Of a stretch of DNA of 62,156 nt, positions 23,934 through 34,106 are shown piece after piece. Both the position numbers and the translations under genes were made by a program. Origin of the DNA: Calcarisporiella thermophila CBS 279.70 (Eukaryota; Calcarisporiellomycota). Where the stretch lies: contig NW_027192216.1 in NCBI RefSeq assembly GCF_041956535.1, positions 393,073-455,228 on the forward strand, read 5' to 3'. Numbering within the stretch: position 1 is the stretch's first letter; every line of letters begins with the position of its first letter. The notes beneath the pieces were generated by a model. The model did no database searches and had not been told where the DNA came from. It saw only the letters and a list, made by a program, of their open reading frames with translations.

Positions 23934-25799
23934 TCATGCAAAAGCCGACCATGCTGTGTCGGATTCCGTTCCTCTCTCATAAGCCACCTCTCCTTCCTCC
24001 CCCTCGGTCTCTCCCATGTCGACATCCCGCCCGGCCTCCATATCCGAGTCCAGCATGGCCTCGTTGGCCACCTCAGCGATCCGACCCTTCCTCGCCTTGG
24101 CTCCCCCCGGATTCACGTTCCTGTCGCTGCCCGACCCCAAGTCCCCCTCGTAGCCGGCCATCCTGGCCCCAAACTCTGGAGGCTCCGCTTCAGCCACCGC
24201 AGGGAACGGATTTTTGCCGGAGAGCACGAGCGCCTTCTGCGCAAAGTCCAGGAATCCTCGCACGAAACCTTGGTCGATCAGGGAGGAGAGCAGGCACACG
24301 ACATCTTCATCGGAGAAGGCCGGGTCTCCGGTGGAGAGGAGAAACGCGGTTTTGAGGACGGGAAAGGGGATGGGAGTGGGCTCATGTTTTCGGCCGTGCA
24401 ATAGCCATCTAGCCAAAGGGGGGGGGGGGTTAAGAAGGACGCGTGAGTATGGGTGAAACTACGCGCTTAAGCTGTGTTATCCAGAAAAGGGCTTACATTC
24501 GCCGCACCAGAGATCGGTATACCAGTATTTCCCCCCTCATTTCAAACATCCTCAGCGCCAGTCGAGACCGCAACCAGCTCTCATGAACTGCCAGCTGCCG
24601 CTTGAACGCCTGCATACTTCCCTTCCGCATTGCCTGGCAAATATCCCAGTATATACCCAACCCATACCGCACCAGAATGTCGCGCCGCGGTAGAGAGCCC
24701 AAGAGGATGCACGGAATCACCAGATAGCCCAGAATCACCCGCCGGTTTTTCTCCTCGTGCACTGGACAGTACCGGAAGGCGTATTCGAGATCTCTTTTTG
24801 CCTTGGGCAGTTGGTTCTGGAGCAGGTGAAATCGTCCCAGCCAATACCTAAAGGTGACACGGTCTGCAAGGGGAAAATCGGCGCCTGACAGGCGGGTCGA
24901 CTGCAGACTATTCATCATCATGCGGACGATCTGTCGGGTCATCCCCGCTAGGCGGAAGAAGCATTGAAGCGAGAGGCTGACGAGATGGCACGCGACAAGG
25001 CGTTTTGAATGAGGCATCGGAGAGCGATCGCTAACCGCGGTGTTGAGGAGACGTGAGAGCAAGTAGGTTGCGTTGTCTGATTTCGGCTTCTTAACAAGGA
25101 ACTGCCTTGATTTATCAGCCTGCAAAAAGGAAAGCCGAGCAGAATGGAGGCGCGAAAAGTAAGGATAAAAGGCAATTGAAATGCGACACGCAAAATCAAA
25201 ATTTGCTTACGCGATAGGCAGCGTTCACCAGCTGTGTAGCGAGATATTTTGCAAGATGCACCATCCACTGCGTTTCTGCCCCATTAAACACATTGGTAAA
25301 GTTGCTATGCGAAGAAAATGTTTCAACCACATCAGAGGTATTCTGCATCGCCCCCCCCCCTACCATGAGCAAGAATGGCAATAGTTACCTAAACATTATT
25401 TTATAAAGTTCGTAGGCTCCGTCGCCATCACGATCGCGTGAATTTTTGAGGAGCTGTAAATAGGCAGACACGAAGTCCGCGTAGGCATACGATTCTGAAA
25501 AGAGCTGCTCACACATGGACTGTATGGATTCGTTGGACTATTTTCAAACAGAAATGAGCATATAACATAGCCACTTGGCCCTTCTCATGAGCATGTAGAC
25601 AGGGTGGGGAGGATAAATAGCATACCACATTCGGAAGTTCGGCCATCAATCCGGAAGGATCGTAGCCTCTTGTGGGGGCTCGCAATCCAGTCCGGCCATT
25701 GAACACAAAGAGATCCAGCATCTTTGGCTCATTGCATTCCTCGTAAGCAGAGGCAGCACGATTAAGAAAATCCTCGACGTACATTTTCGTGCTGTACAT
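23934..25799 (-). CDS. PCI-domain protein, PCID2/Csn12/Thp1 family
   Basis: A 504-residue protein in five exons on the minus strand, 25799-25626, 25537-25389, 25304-25211, 25119-24497 and 24408-23934; all phases agree. PCID2 is the TREX-2 subunit that binds messenger RNA export factors at the nuclear pore, and Csn12 is its signalosome-linked relative. The middle and C-terminal blocks match the human protein in order: ADRVTFRYWLGRFHLLQNQL, the PCI helix region EEKNRRVILGYLVIPCILLG, and RFIWLLHGRK-like winged-helix residues (here RRIWLLHGRK) ending at LSGKNPFP, where human has SKQNPFPP. After NPFP a roughly 80-residue acidic tail is specific to this protein. The intron at 25388-25305 spans a C10 tract; a shorter splice there would break the frame, so the acceptor at 25305 is preferred. 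Divergent from SHQ1. Confidence 0.92.
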
Positions 25800-26010
25800 G
25801 CACTGACTTGATTAAATCCCTATGCACTTTCCAGAGAATTTGAACTCAAAACCTTGTAGTAGTAATGCCTCCTTATTTTAATCGTTCAAGTATTTTTTTT
25901 TTTTGGAATCGCTACAGGTATTTTACCGTGTAATTGGCCACCACACCATTTGTTTATCTACGTGACGGCCTTTCTCATTCTCACACGAACCTCTCGAGCT
26001 AATCTTCATA
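25800..26010. promoter_or_regulatory. Divergent promoter region, PCID2 / SHQ1
   Basis: Just 211 bp separate the two start codons on opposite strands. It contains an A/T tract at 25886-25905. Both neighbours act in RNA metabolism, so shared regulation is possible but only inferred. Confidence 0.45.
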
Positions 26011-28106
26011 ATGATCACACCGTCATTTCATCTCTCACAGGACAACGACTTCCTCACCATCACTATCCATACTCCTTACATTCGGGTAATGTTCCGCCCA
26101 TTTTTCTAACGATGAGCCCAACATTAGACGAATTTTTCTTTTTAATGCGTAAAGAAAGGCTCAAGACGTAGAATTCTTTGTAGATGGAAATGAGTTCAAA
26201 TTCCACCTAAGGCCCTACTTTCTTCGGTAATATGATGGTTCTGCTGTATAATTTGTTAAGCCATCGATGATTAAATTTGCATTCCGGGCAGATTAACGCT
26301 ACCGGGTCGCGTAGTGGAAGATGAGCGGGCCTCAGCATCCTATGACGTTCAGACAGGCGACATTACCGTCAAACTTCCTAAGGAGACTCCAGGAGAAGAG
26401 TTCAAAGATATGGACATGATCACAAAGCTCTTAGCCCGGAAGGGAGAAAGCCCCTCAGGGGGAAAGCCACTCATTGAGGTAGTTGGAGAAGACAAAGTGG
26501 AGGGTGAGGCACTGTTGGACGAAGACAAAGAGAAAGCAAAGGATTTGGAGGTCGAAGAGGGTATGTGCTTTTAAGCTCCCTCTATCTTTTTATACTATGT
26601 GAGCCCATGCCAATAGTCTTTCTCCACCTTGCCTGTAGGGATCGAGTTTGACTGGCAGCTTCCTCAGGAAATCCCCCAGCCCCTTTTGACCAGCACACAA
26701 TACGGATTCAATAATCAGTATCATGGGTATTTCACTCATGTGCAAGAGACCCTCAATGAGATCAACGAGATCCTCGAGCCAGAGACCTCTTCCCCCGATT
26801 CTCGGAGAGCCGACAGATTGGCCGCGGAAGACGCAAAATTCGACGAGGAGTACTATATGTAAAGTCTCAATTCTCTGTGATTGCCTGACATATTGCGGCG
26901 CTGTTTTACGAACTGTGCCTAACCTTTCTAGGTCTGACTTTGTGAACGACGAGGAGATTCAATCTGTCTTGAAGTACAAAACGAAGTGGTGGCGGGAGTT
27001 GAGGAGGATCCAAAAGGAATCTAAGAGGGTGGGGGAAAAGGATTCATCCGAAGATGCCAAGGAGAACCCTCAAGGTAGAAGAGCAAAATCAGTGAAATGC
27101 ATTGGATATGGACACTCATGTTCAATTGGCCCTATCTTTGCCTATTTAGAGAAAGACACGTCTTCGATCATCGCGGATATGAGCGAGTTAAGCATTGGCA
27201 GCCATGATGCCCTAGCCTTTACCGAGAAAGAACGAACGATGATGCTGAATTTACCGAATAAAGAATGTAAGCGTGCTGATTTGGCGGGAATGCTAGCCCT
27301 GTAGCGTTCTTACAAGCTTATATAATCGTTCCAATAGTCTTGATCGACAACGAGAAGATAATCTACTTGGGCCTGGTGGATCTCCTCTTTGCTTACAGCT
27401 ATAACCACCGGTTTACCGAGGGCGAATCCACCGTGGAATCCGCCTGGACCATTGGCAAATTAAGTCCAACCCTGGCCTGTCTTGAGGTAGTAAAGCTTTC
27501 CGTTTAAACCAGCTTCCTCGCCATCGGGCTTATTTGGTGCGTTTTGATCTCATTTTCCCGATAGCAATTTACTACTCTGAACGAGCTATTCATTGCACTC
27601 TATCGCCGCGTGCTTTCCTATCCCCTCTACCGGTCTTGGAGTCTCGCACAACAAATTCAGCAGGACACCTATATCCTTCTCCGATTGGGCCGGCGTGCGG
27701 TCTTAAAGGCGCTTCTGGAAATTAAAGATATCTTCGATTATCACGACGTGTACTATGTATATAGCAAAGTGATCATAGACGATTACTGTGTCTGGCTCCA
27801 GCGAGATTGTAAGGATGCGGTGCTGCGGGCCTTGGCCCACGAAGTTAGAAGAATAGAGGTTGCCAAGGGGGATTTGGGTTGGGATATTGAGCATTTAGAA
27901 AAGGTACCTCATCAATAGCCGCCTATTCTTTCGGGGGAAAACTATTCATCGACTTACTTCTTTTATTTATGTTGTAGATGGCTAAGGAAACCGCTGAGGA
28001 AGAAGAAGAAGAAGGAGAAGAAGAGGAGGAGGAGGAAGAAGAGGAGGAGGGGGAAGATGAAGAGAGAGAAGAGGGGGAGGGTGTGGAAGCAGAGAAAGAA
28101 AGTTAG
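26011..28106 (+). CDS. SHQ1: SHQ1, H/ACA RNP assembly chaperone
   Basis: A 502-residue protein in nine exons, 26011-26085, 26159-26226, 26292-26560, 26639-26858, 26932-27074, 27150-27266, 27338-27486, 27565-27903 and 27978-28106, all in phase. SHQ1 binds the pseudouridine synthase Cbf5/dyskerin as an RNA mimic before H/ACA particle assembly. The start MITPSFHLSQDNDFLTI matches the CS-like domain start of yeast Shq1, followed by FKFHLRPYFLR and LPGRVVEDERAS, where yeast has a near-identical block. The Shq1-specific helical domain follows (YYMSDFVNDEEIQ, VDLLFAYSYNHRFTEGES, WTIGKLSPTLACLEQF, LLRLGRRAVLKALLEIKDIF). A Glu-rich tail encoded by a GAA/GAG repeat ends the protein. It converges on the Pex26-like gene with a 203-bp gap. 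Confidence 0.95.
28003..28083 (+). repeat. GAA/GAG purine repeat coding poly-Glu
   Basis: About 80 bp of nearly pure GAA/GAG/GGA triplets inside the last SHQ1 exon encode the acidic tail. It is a likely site of length polymorphism. Confidence 0.85.
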
Positions 28107-28309
28107 GTCAATGGAAGAGCAGTGGATTCAGGAAATAACAATTTCAAATAAAAAAAATAGAGTAAACAATGAAATAATAGGGATAAATTTTAAACATTGA
28201 GCTCAATAATGGAGGAGATATTATTATCTTAGGAAAAAAAAAGATCAAATACACGTACTCAAAAAAAAAACACAGTATATATAACTTTTTTTTATTGCAT
28301 TCATACGGA

Positions 28310-29611
28310 TCACATATAGGTAATCGTTGTTCCCATCTTAAAGGTCGTCCAAATCTTCAAGAACACAACCTTAAGTACCTCCCATACGCGGCCACGCCCT
28401 GAAAGCGCAATGATTAACAGCACTAACAGAAAGGCAGCCATCTTTGCGGGCAACGCACTGGTGGACTCCAGGTACCGCCCTAAAGACTCGACAAACCGCT
28501 TAACCGCCCTTTCATTCTGACGTGGCTGCTGGGAAATGGTTGTGGTTGAGGAGAGAATCTTATACCCAGCACGTGGGGAGGAAGTGGAGGAGGTAGGGGT
28601 GGTGATAGCGGAGGGAAGCGTGGAAGGGGGAGGGGTCAGTGCATGGAGGTCGGGTTGTGGGATCGGCTGGTTGCCAGCAAGAGCGGTGCCATTGCTTTTT
28701 GTATGTGTTGAATAGCCATTCGCTCGCTCGGGAGAGGACCCATTTTGGTGGTGGTGATGCTTCCCGTTTGGTGTGGAGGGTGGAGAAGGGTGTTTGCTAT
28801 TGGCGGAGCGGCGCGGGGGGGTAGCCAGAGCGGCCGCCTTCGCGCGCGCCTTGAGGGTTTTTTGATGGAGCTTTTCCAGTGTATTTTCATACACCTAACA
28901 AAAAGAAAGATAGGAAATGGGAGAGGTTAGCCCACACCACGGAGAGCAACCACGCAAGTGCAAAATGAAAGAAAAGGCGGTATTCACCTTCTTTTTATCA
29001 GGAGAAATGACCTCGTTATAGTGCAAAAACTCTTTCGCGTAATCCCACTCCTCTAGCCTTGCAAGCACATGCAACACGAAAAGCTCCACTATCTTTTCAT
29101 ACCCCTCTCTCTCCTGGCCATTCTCCATTTTTTCCATCTCTTCATCGGGCAAGCTAGCTAGCCATGCCTCCACGATCTCACGTCCAACCACTGGCACATT
29201 TTCATTCAGCGACAGCAGCACGCATACCACAACAAGTTCGGAATCGATGAAGCTAAGGTCAGAAGCTGTATTATTGTAGGAGAGGACAGTCTGCCAAATG
29301 TCGCGTAAAGCATCGGCAGTTCCCCGCTCTCTAAAGCCCCACCATCGCTCATCAAATGACCGGATTTTGGAGAATTTGGGTTTGTTGCGAAGCACGCCCC
29401 CCGCAATGTGGCAGTATAGCATCCAAACTCCCCTCTTCACTCTTACCCAGTCTTCTGTCTGTGGCTCTCCATTCTTCGCTACGACATCGATCCATTCCAG
29501 TAGTCTGGTGCACTCTACAACTGCGCGCTCGTATTCTTGTAGCAGGAAGACATGGGCGGTTGATTTAATCTGACGTTGTGCCTGACGCACCGTAAGTGAG
29601 GGTGATGTCAT
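28310..29611 (-). CDS. Tail-anchored protein, Pex26/Pex15-like architecture
   Basis: A 402-residue protein in two exons, 29611-28988 and 28894-28310, joined in phase. The N-terminal 210 residues are helical and TPR-like (QIKSTAHVFLLQEYERAVVE, then FVLHVLARLEEWDYAKEFL). A Ser/Pro/Asn/His-rich linker of about 110 residues follows. Near the C-terminus a single hydrophobic helix, AAFLLVLLIIALSG, is followed by basic residues, which is tail-anchor topology. Peroxisomal Pex26 and Pex15, which tether the Pex1-Pex6 AAA complex for receptor recycling, share this helical-linker-tail-anchor design and size. The assignment rests on architecture and a weak resemblance, so another tail-anchored protein of ER or mitochondria remains possible. 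The start at 29611 is the only upstream in-frame ATG. Divergent from COX5b. Confidence 0.72.
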
Positions 29612-30075
29612 TCTTAGGTTCAAGAGGAGGGAGGGGGAAAGACAGATTAGGCCAAGTAACCTTTCATATGAATGATACAGAAACTATTTTTGCCTCTTTT
29701 CTTCGGAAAAAATCAGCCTAGCACGTGATTCGAATGTATCATCAGGGAGAGTTTTCTGAAATAGTTCTGGGATAGTTCGGCTGTTTCCTTCTACAGCAGA
29801 GAGTTTAATGGGGGACCCGAGAAGGCAGATGGCCATGGAGCATAGGGTGGGGTATAGAGCAGGAGGAGCGTATGTAAGAAATAAATCCCTTGCTAGCTAA
29901 ATCGCCCTCTCTCCTCTCATAGCTTCGTTGTATTAACCTCCCTCTCAACTCTATCCCCATTGGGTGGCGCAGTATTTTTATCAACCCCCCTGCTTCCCCT
30001 CAATGCAAACAAAAATTTCACTAGTTCCAACTCCTTAACAGAAAGTTTTGATTTCGAAAGAATCAAAAAAAAAAG
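29612..30075. promoter_or_regulatory. Divergent promoter region, Pex26-like / COX5b
   Basis: 464 bp between two opposite start codons. An E-box-like CACGTG core lies near 29722, and a poly-A run (30065-30074) immediately precedes the COX5b ATG. No coding frame with family motifs is present. Confidence 0.4.
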
Positions 30076-30701
30076 ATGTTTGCCCTTCGTCGTGTCATTG
30101 CTGCCCCTTATGTACGTGCTGCTGTGCGTCCACGAGCTGTTGCTCGCCCTTTCTCCGTATATGGCGCGAGTCTGAAAGGTATGCATCATCAGTGTCCAAT
30201 CGAAGTTTAGATGGAGGGACTGTGGAATGGTGCCTCTTCATGCTGTTGTACACCTACTTTCCTCTGTCCTCTCCACACTCGTGTGATTGACTGATAATTA
30301 CCTGGTATTGATGGGCCGTCTTTGTATTTCTAGCTTCCACTCCTGCACATCCTGATGTGTCCGAACTCACTGGTCCTGGTGCCCCCGCCGGAAACATTCC
30401 TACCGATGAGCAGCAGTCCACTGGTCTTGAGCGTCTCGAACTTCTCGCCAACCTCCAGGGTAAAGAATTCTTCGACATGTCTCCCCTCGAAATGACCCAC
30501 ATGGGTACAAAGAAGAACCCCATTGTTGTCCAGAGTGAATCAAGCTACCGCTACATTGGCTGCACTGGATATCCCGCCGACTCGCACGACACATTGTGGC
30601 TGACCCTGAGGAAGGAGCACGATTTCGATCGCTGCCCAGAGTGTGGCTGTGTGTATAAGATGGAGTATACCGGCACTGGCGAAGATGAGCACCATCACTA
30701 G
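30076..30701 (+). CDS. Cytochrome c oxidase subunit 5b (yeast Cox4 type)
   Basis: A 156-residue protein in two exons, 30076-30178 and 30334-30701, phase 1. The first exon encodes an Arg/Ala-rich mitochondrial presequence (MFALRRVIAAPYVRAAVRP). The mature part carries TGLERLELLANLQGKEFFD, KNPIVVQSESSYRYIGCTG and RCPECGCVYKMEYTG. The Cys residues of GCTG and CPEC form the structural zinc site of COX5B/Cox4. It is a nuclear-encoded subunit of complex IV on the matrix side of the inner membrane. The intron of 155 nt is longer than most here and falls between presequence and mature protein. Confidence 0.96.
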
Positions 30702-31346
30702 GTGGACCACCTGTAGTGTGTAGTGTTTATTTTTTTTTGCAATTTTTTTGTTGTCTTTATTGTTTAATGGAAAAAAATATAGAACATATGCTTTTGATTC
30801 AAAAAATCATTTTCCGTATCTTCACGCCCCAGGTTACAGCCTCACACTTTTCCGATGCATTTGTAGGCACCCCCCCCCTCCCAAGTCTGTAAAATAGAGG
30901 ATAGCTTTAAGTAAGAAGAGAGGAGGAGATTTGGAAGAAACGCCCTCTGCTCGCTATGTTCAGTATTCTTTATATTCATAATAAATTAAATACAGTAAAA
31001 ATTGGTAAAGTTATATGGTTTAGAGGCGAAAACAATAAATATCGGCCAGGGGAAGAAGGAAGAGGGAAAAAGCCAAAAAATAAAGTAGTATAAATATAGG
31101 AGTAGGTATATTTAGACAAGGTTTTATGGGCTTTGTATAGCACCCTATATGATATAGCAAGGAGAGAGGGAAAAGGGGAGTTCCGATTATAAATAGACCT
31201 GAATTTCATAATAAATTATTTCAAAGGTATCAAAAAACCCAACTAAAAAAAAATGATACAAAGAAAATAAAGGAAAGGGCGTGGAGGTCCACGGCTTAGC
31301 CAAACATCCGCTACAGCCTATGGTTTGCATGAGCTCCACGGATTTC
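30702..31346. other. Convergent 3' intergenic region, COX5b / G-alpha
   Basis: About 645 bp with T-rich tracts after COX5b, a C9 run at 30870-30878, and A-rich sequence on the plus strand as the 3' side of G-alpha. AATAAA-like hexamers occur on both strands. I see no gene. Confidence 0.5.
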
Positions 31347-33041
31347 TTAAAGATAGCCAGAGTTTTCGAGCGCAATCCGATGAATAGAGGCTACGGCAGC
31401 GGGGAAAATAACCCTCGGGTTTTCTGGATCTAGAGAGACATGCAAGGAGGGGAGGTTAAAGTTAAAGTGAGGAGCAAAGAACGGGGATGAAGAGGGGGGG
31501 TGGGTTCTTACCGATATTAATTCCGGTGGTAAAATGGATGTACATTAGTCTCAAGGAGCCTTTGTTCTGATTCGTAAAATACTTCCAAAAGAACCTGGTC
31601 ACCGGGTCGAATTGGTTTGGGCCCCTAAAAAAGAGAGAAGAGGGAGGAGAAAGTTCAGCCAACCGGGGCCATTAGAGCATCAAGCCCAAAGACTTACTTG
31701 TATAGCTCAATATACTTTGAAACCCGGATGCCTCTCTCCATTTTCTCTTGCATCACATCTATCTTGTTCAGAAAGACTACGAAGCAAGCCTTTCTGAGCA
31801 ACGGGTTGGTGCAGAGGGAGTGGAAGATCGACACGGCCTCCTCCAAGCGGTTTACCTTCGGGTCCCAGATGCTCACTTGGTCGTAGGTAGAGAGGGCACA
31901 TACATAGAGGAGACACTCACAGGCCTCATAGTAGGAGCTAATTGTCATAAGAGAGGGGTGAGATGTACGGTGAGGAGAGGGCTGGGCTCCAAGGGAATGG
32001 ATGGGAATACGTACATCCAGTGGTGTCGTTGCGACGAATGTCCCCCAAGGTCGTAGAGGAGATAGTTGTCATTCTTCACCGTGGCTCGACACTCTGTCAT
32101 TCCGATGGTTTGCGCATATGCGTTCACAATGTCTGTATCATTGGGGATATAGCCGCGCTCAGAGATGCGGTCGAGGTCGTCCAGGAAACTAAAGGGGAAA
32201 GGAGATTAAAACCGGAGGCTGGCAGCCCTCACAATAAAGCCGCTTACTAGTGTGCTGAATCCTGCAAACAGGGGTCGATCCTGGTCGTGTACGCATTCCT
32301 GATCGCTTTGTCGGCCCACAGCGCTTTAATGGCGGGGATCGATTTGTGGAAGAGAGTGCTGATGTAGTCCTCCTCTTGCAGCCTACTCCGGGCTCTATCT
32401 TTGACCCGCTCGTCGTCTGGGTTGCGGAACTGGTACACCAGGTTTCCCTTGACCCAGACCGGCTTCGAGAGCGGCTCGAACTTGAGGATGGTTTTATAGT
32501 GCTCGAAGTTTTCGTCCAGGTCGGGGATCTGCCTTTTCTTGTAGAGCCGGTAGCAAAGCGTGTGGATGGTCTTTAGGACATTATGGTAGATGATGTATTT
32601 GTAGAGCTCACGCTCGATGTGGTTGTAGCCGCCGCCGTAGACGACCTGGATCTGCTTCATGATCTACAGGGTGTGGGTTAAGGCAGAGGCAAGGGGGATT
32701 AAAACTCCGTGATCCAATGCAGAGACATTATGCATCCCATACCGAGGTCTTGCCCGACTGCTCCGGGCCTGGAGGGGAATTCAGTGAGACGATCGGGTTA
32801 GCTTCCATTCGAGGCCTCTACCAGCAATTGGCCGTGCTTACTTACCAAGGACTAGCAGCGTGATATGGGTCCGCTTCCACGGCTTCTTCGGGGAAGAGCT
32901 GCTCTTGTCGCGGGAAAATCGAAACCGCACAAATTGCGGCAGGCAGCTCTTCGTTGTCGGCGAGTGACTCAGTCTACTGTTACGCGTGCGGAGGTTGCCG
33001 TCCTCGGAGCGCTCATTGTTGGCAAGGAGGGCCTTTGACAT
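31347..33041 (-). CDS. Divergent heterotrimeric G protein alpha subunit
   Basis: A 415-residue G-alpha in seven exons, 33041-32846, 32768-32743, 32663-32248, 32188-32015, 31937-31698, 31624-31512 and 31429-31347, all in phase. It would couple a seven-helix receptor to effectors at the plasma membrane. Motifs are the P-loop GPEQSGKT (usual GAGESGKS), the helical-domain end YFLDDLDRIS, switch I AYAQTIGM, switch II YDLGGHSSQR, base-binding FLNKID, and a TCAT-like HFTTGIN, ending ALENSGYL. Two catalytic residues are changed: the switch I Arg aligns with Tyr, and the switch II Gln of DVGGQ is His. The P-loop Glu that pairs with that Arg is Gln. The Mg-binding Thr and the NKxD motif are kept, so nucleotide binding looks intact and GTP hydrolysis doubtful. 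No MG-start myristoylation signal is present; the N-terminus is basic and Ser-rich. The 26-nt second exon encodes the P-loop. Confidence 0.93.
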
Positions 33042-34106
33042 CACTGCCCGAGTAGGTTGTCGTCCGGTTGGGAGGCTACGATAAGCTCGACAGAGATAAA
33101 GAGCGGCGCGCGAGCGAGAGCGGCTGGCTAGGGGGGGAGGGAAGGAAGCGGGGGAGGGGGGGGAGGGGGAGTGAGAGAAAGGGGAAGGAGCGTCGCAGCA
33201 ATATTGGGAAATAAACGGAAATAGAGTTTGGGAATTTTCTCTCCCACAACACCTCTTGCTCCCCCTAGCGTGCCATCCTATGCTGCATATTACTACAAAA
33301 ACTCTCTTTCTTAGTCCGCCCAGGCGTAACGTTGAATAAAAGCCAAATCTTGGGCCAAAAATCGTTTAAGTTGCTCCTGAAGCATCTTAACTTGTGCACA
33401 TACAAAACACAAAGTACAAAGTTTCCGGCATTTACAGTTTGGAGCGTGGGGTGCACAATCTAATCTCTCTGCCCTTCCTCGGATTCTCACCTCGATCCGG
33501 AATCCGATCCAGATCACTCATGTGATCTAAGATGCGAAAGGGGTTTTTCGTGCTGCGGGAAGCGCTGCCCATATCCCTTATGAAAAATTGGAAATTTTAC
33601 TGTAGCTTTTCAAAGATCTCCCTAAAGAGTTCTCTCTTTGCTGAAGAAAAATATAATGCAAAATGCCATGGCGGTGAATCAGACCCAGGCCTCCGCAAAA
33701 TAGGTGCATCGGAAATCTTGAAATGTCACATTTTTTCATCAAAAAGCATAAGAATAAACATGGTCCCTTCTTGGCAAAATCTCCAAAAACAACACTCGAG
33801 CAGTTGCAATAAAGTAGAATAAAGATAAAGAAATGGGCAAAGGGCTTAACTGTGCGGTTTAAAAAGGCCCTCTTCCACAAGTCCATGTTTAAAAAAATTG
33901 GATGACGTGTAAAAATTAATTTTTATCCAATTTCCTTCAGAAAAAATCGTTTGGAATCTGCACTCCACTAAGATCTATACTTGTTCATTGCTGTACCCTC
34001 ACAAACCATTTGCTTCGACAGCAACAAGTGAATTGGGATCAACTCACCCTACTCTGAACGAGTTGTTTCCGACGCCGTGTTAGTTTCTCTTGAATCCGCC
34101 CCAACT
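33042..34106. other. Divergent intergenic region, G-alpha / BRWD
   Basis: About 1.07 kb between opposite starts. It holds a strong polypurine/G-rich tract (33130-33190) close to the G-alpha start and is otherwise AT-rich. An open frame at 33532-33822 has no motif and no splice partner that I can support. Confidence 0.5.
33130..33190. promoter_or_regulatory. Polypurine, G-run tract upstream of G-alpha
   Basis: A plus-strand run of G7, G5, G8 and G5 blocks separated by A or AA; read on the G-alpha sense strand it is a CT-rich element 90-150 bp upstream of its ATG. CT-rich elements are common fungal promoter features. The G blocks could also form a quadruplex or triplex; that is inference. Confidence 0.5.

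Noticed and set aside
25305-25388. Apparent frameshift in PCID2 at a C10 tract
   Set aside because: The nearest acceptor (GATGCAG) breaks the frame, but the later acceptor ending at 25305 gives an 84-nt intron, restores phase and keeps the conserved residues, so the gene is intact.
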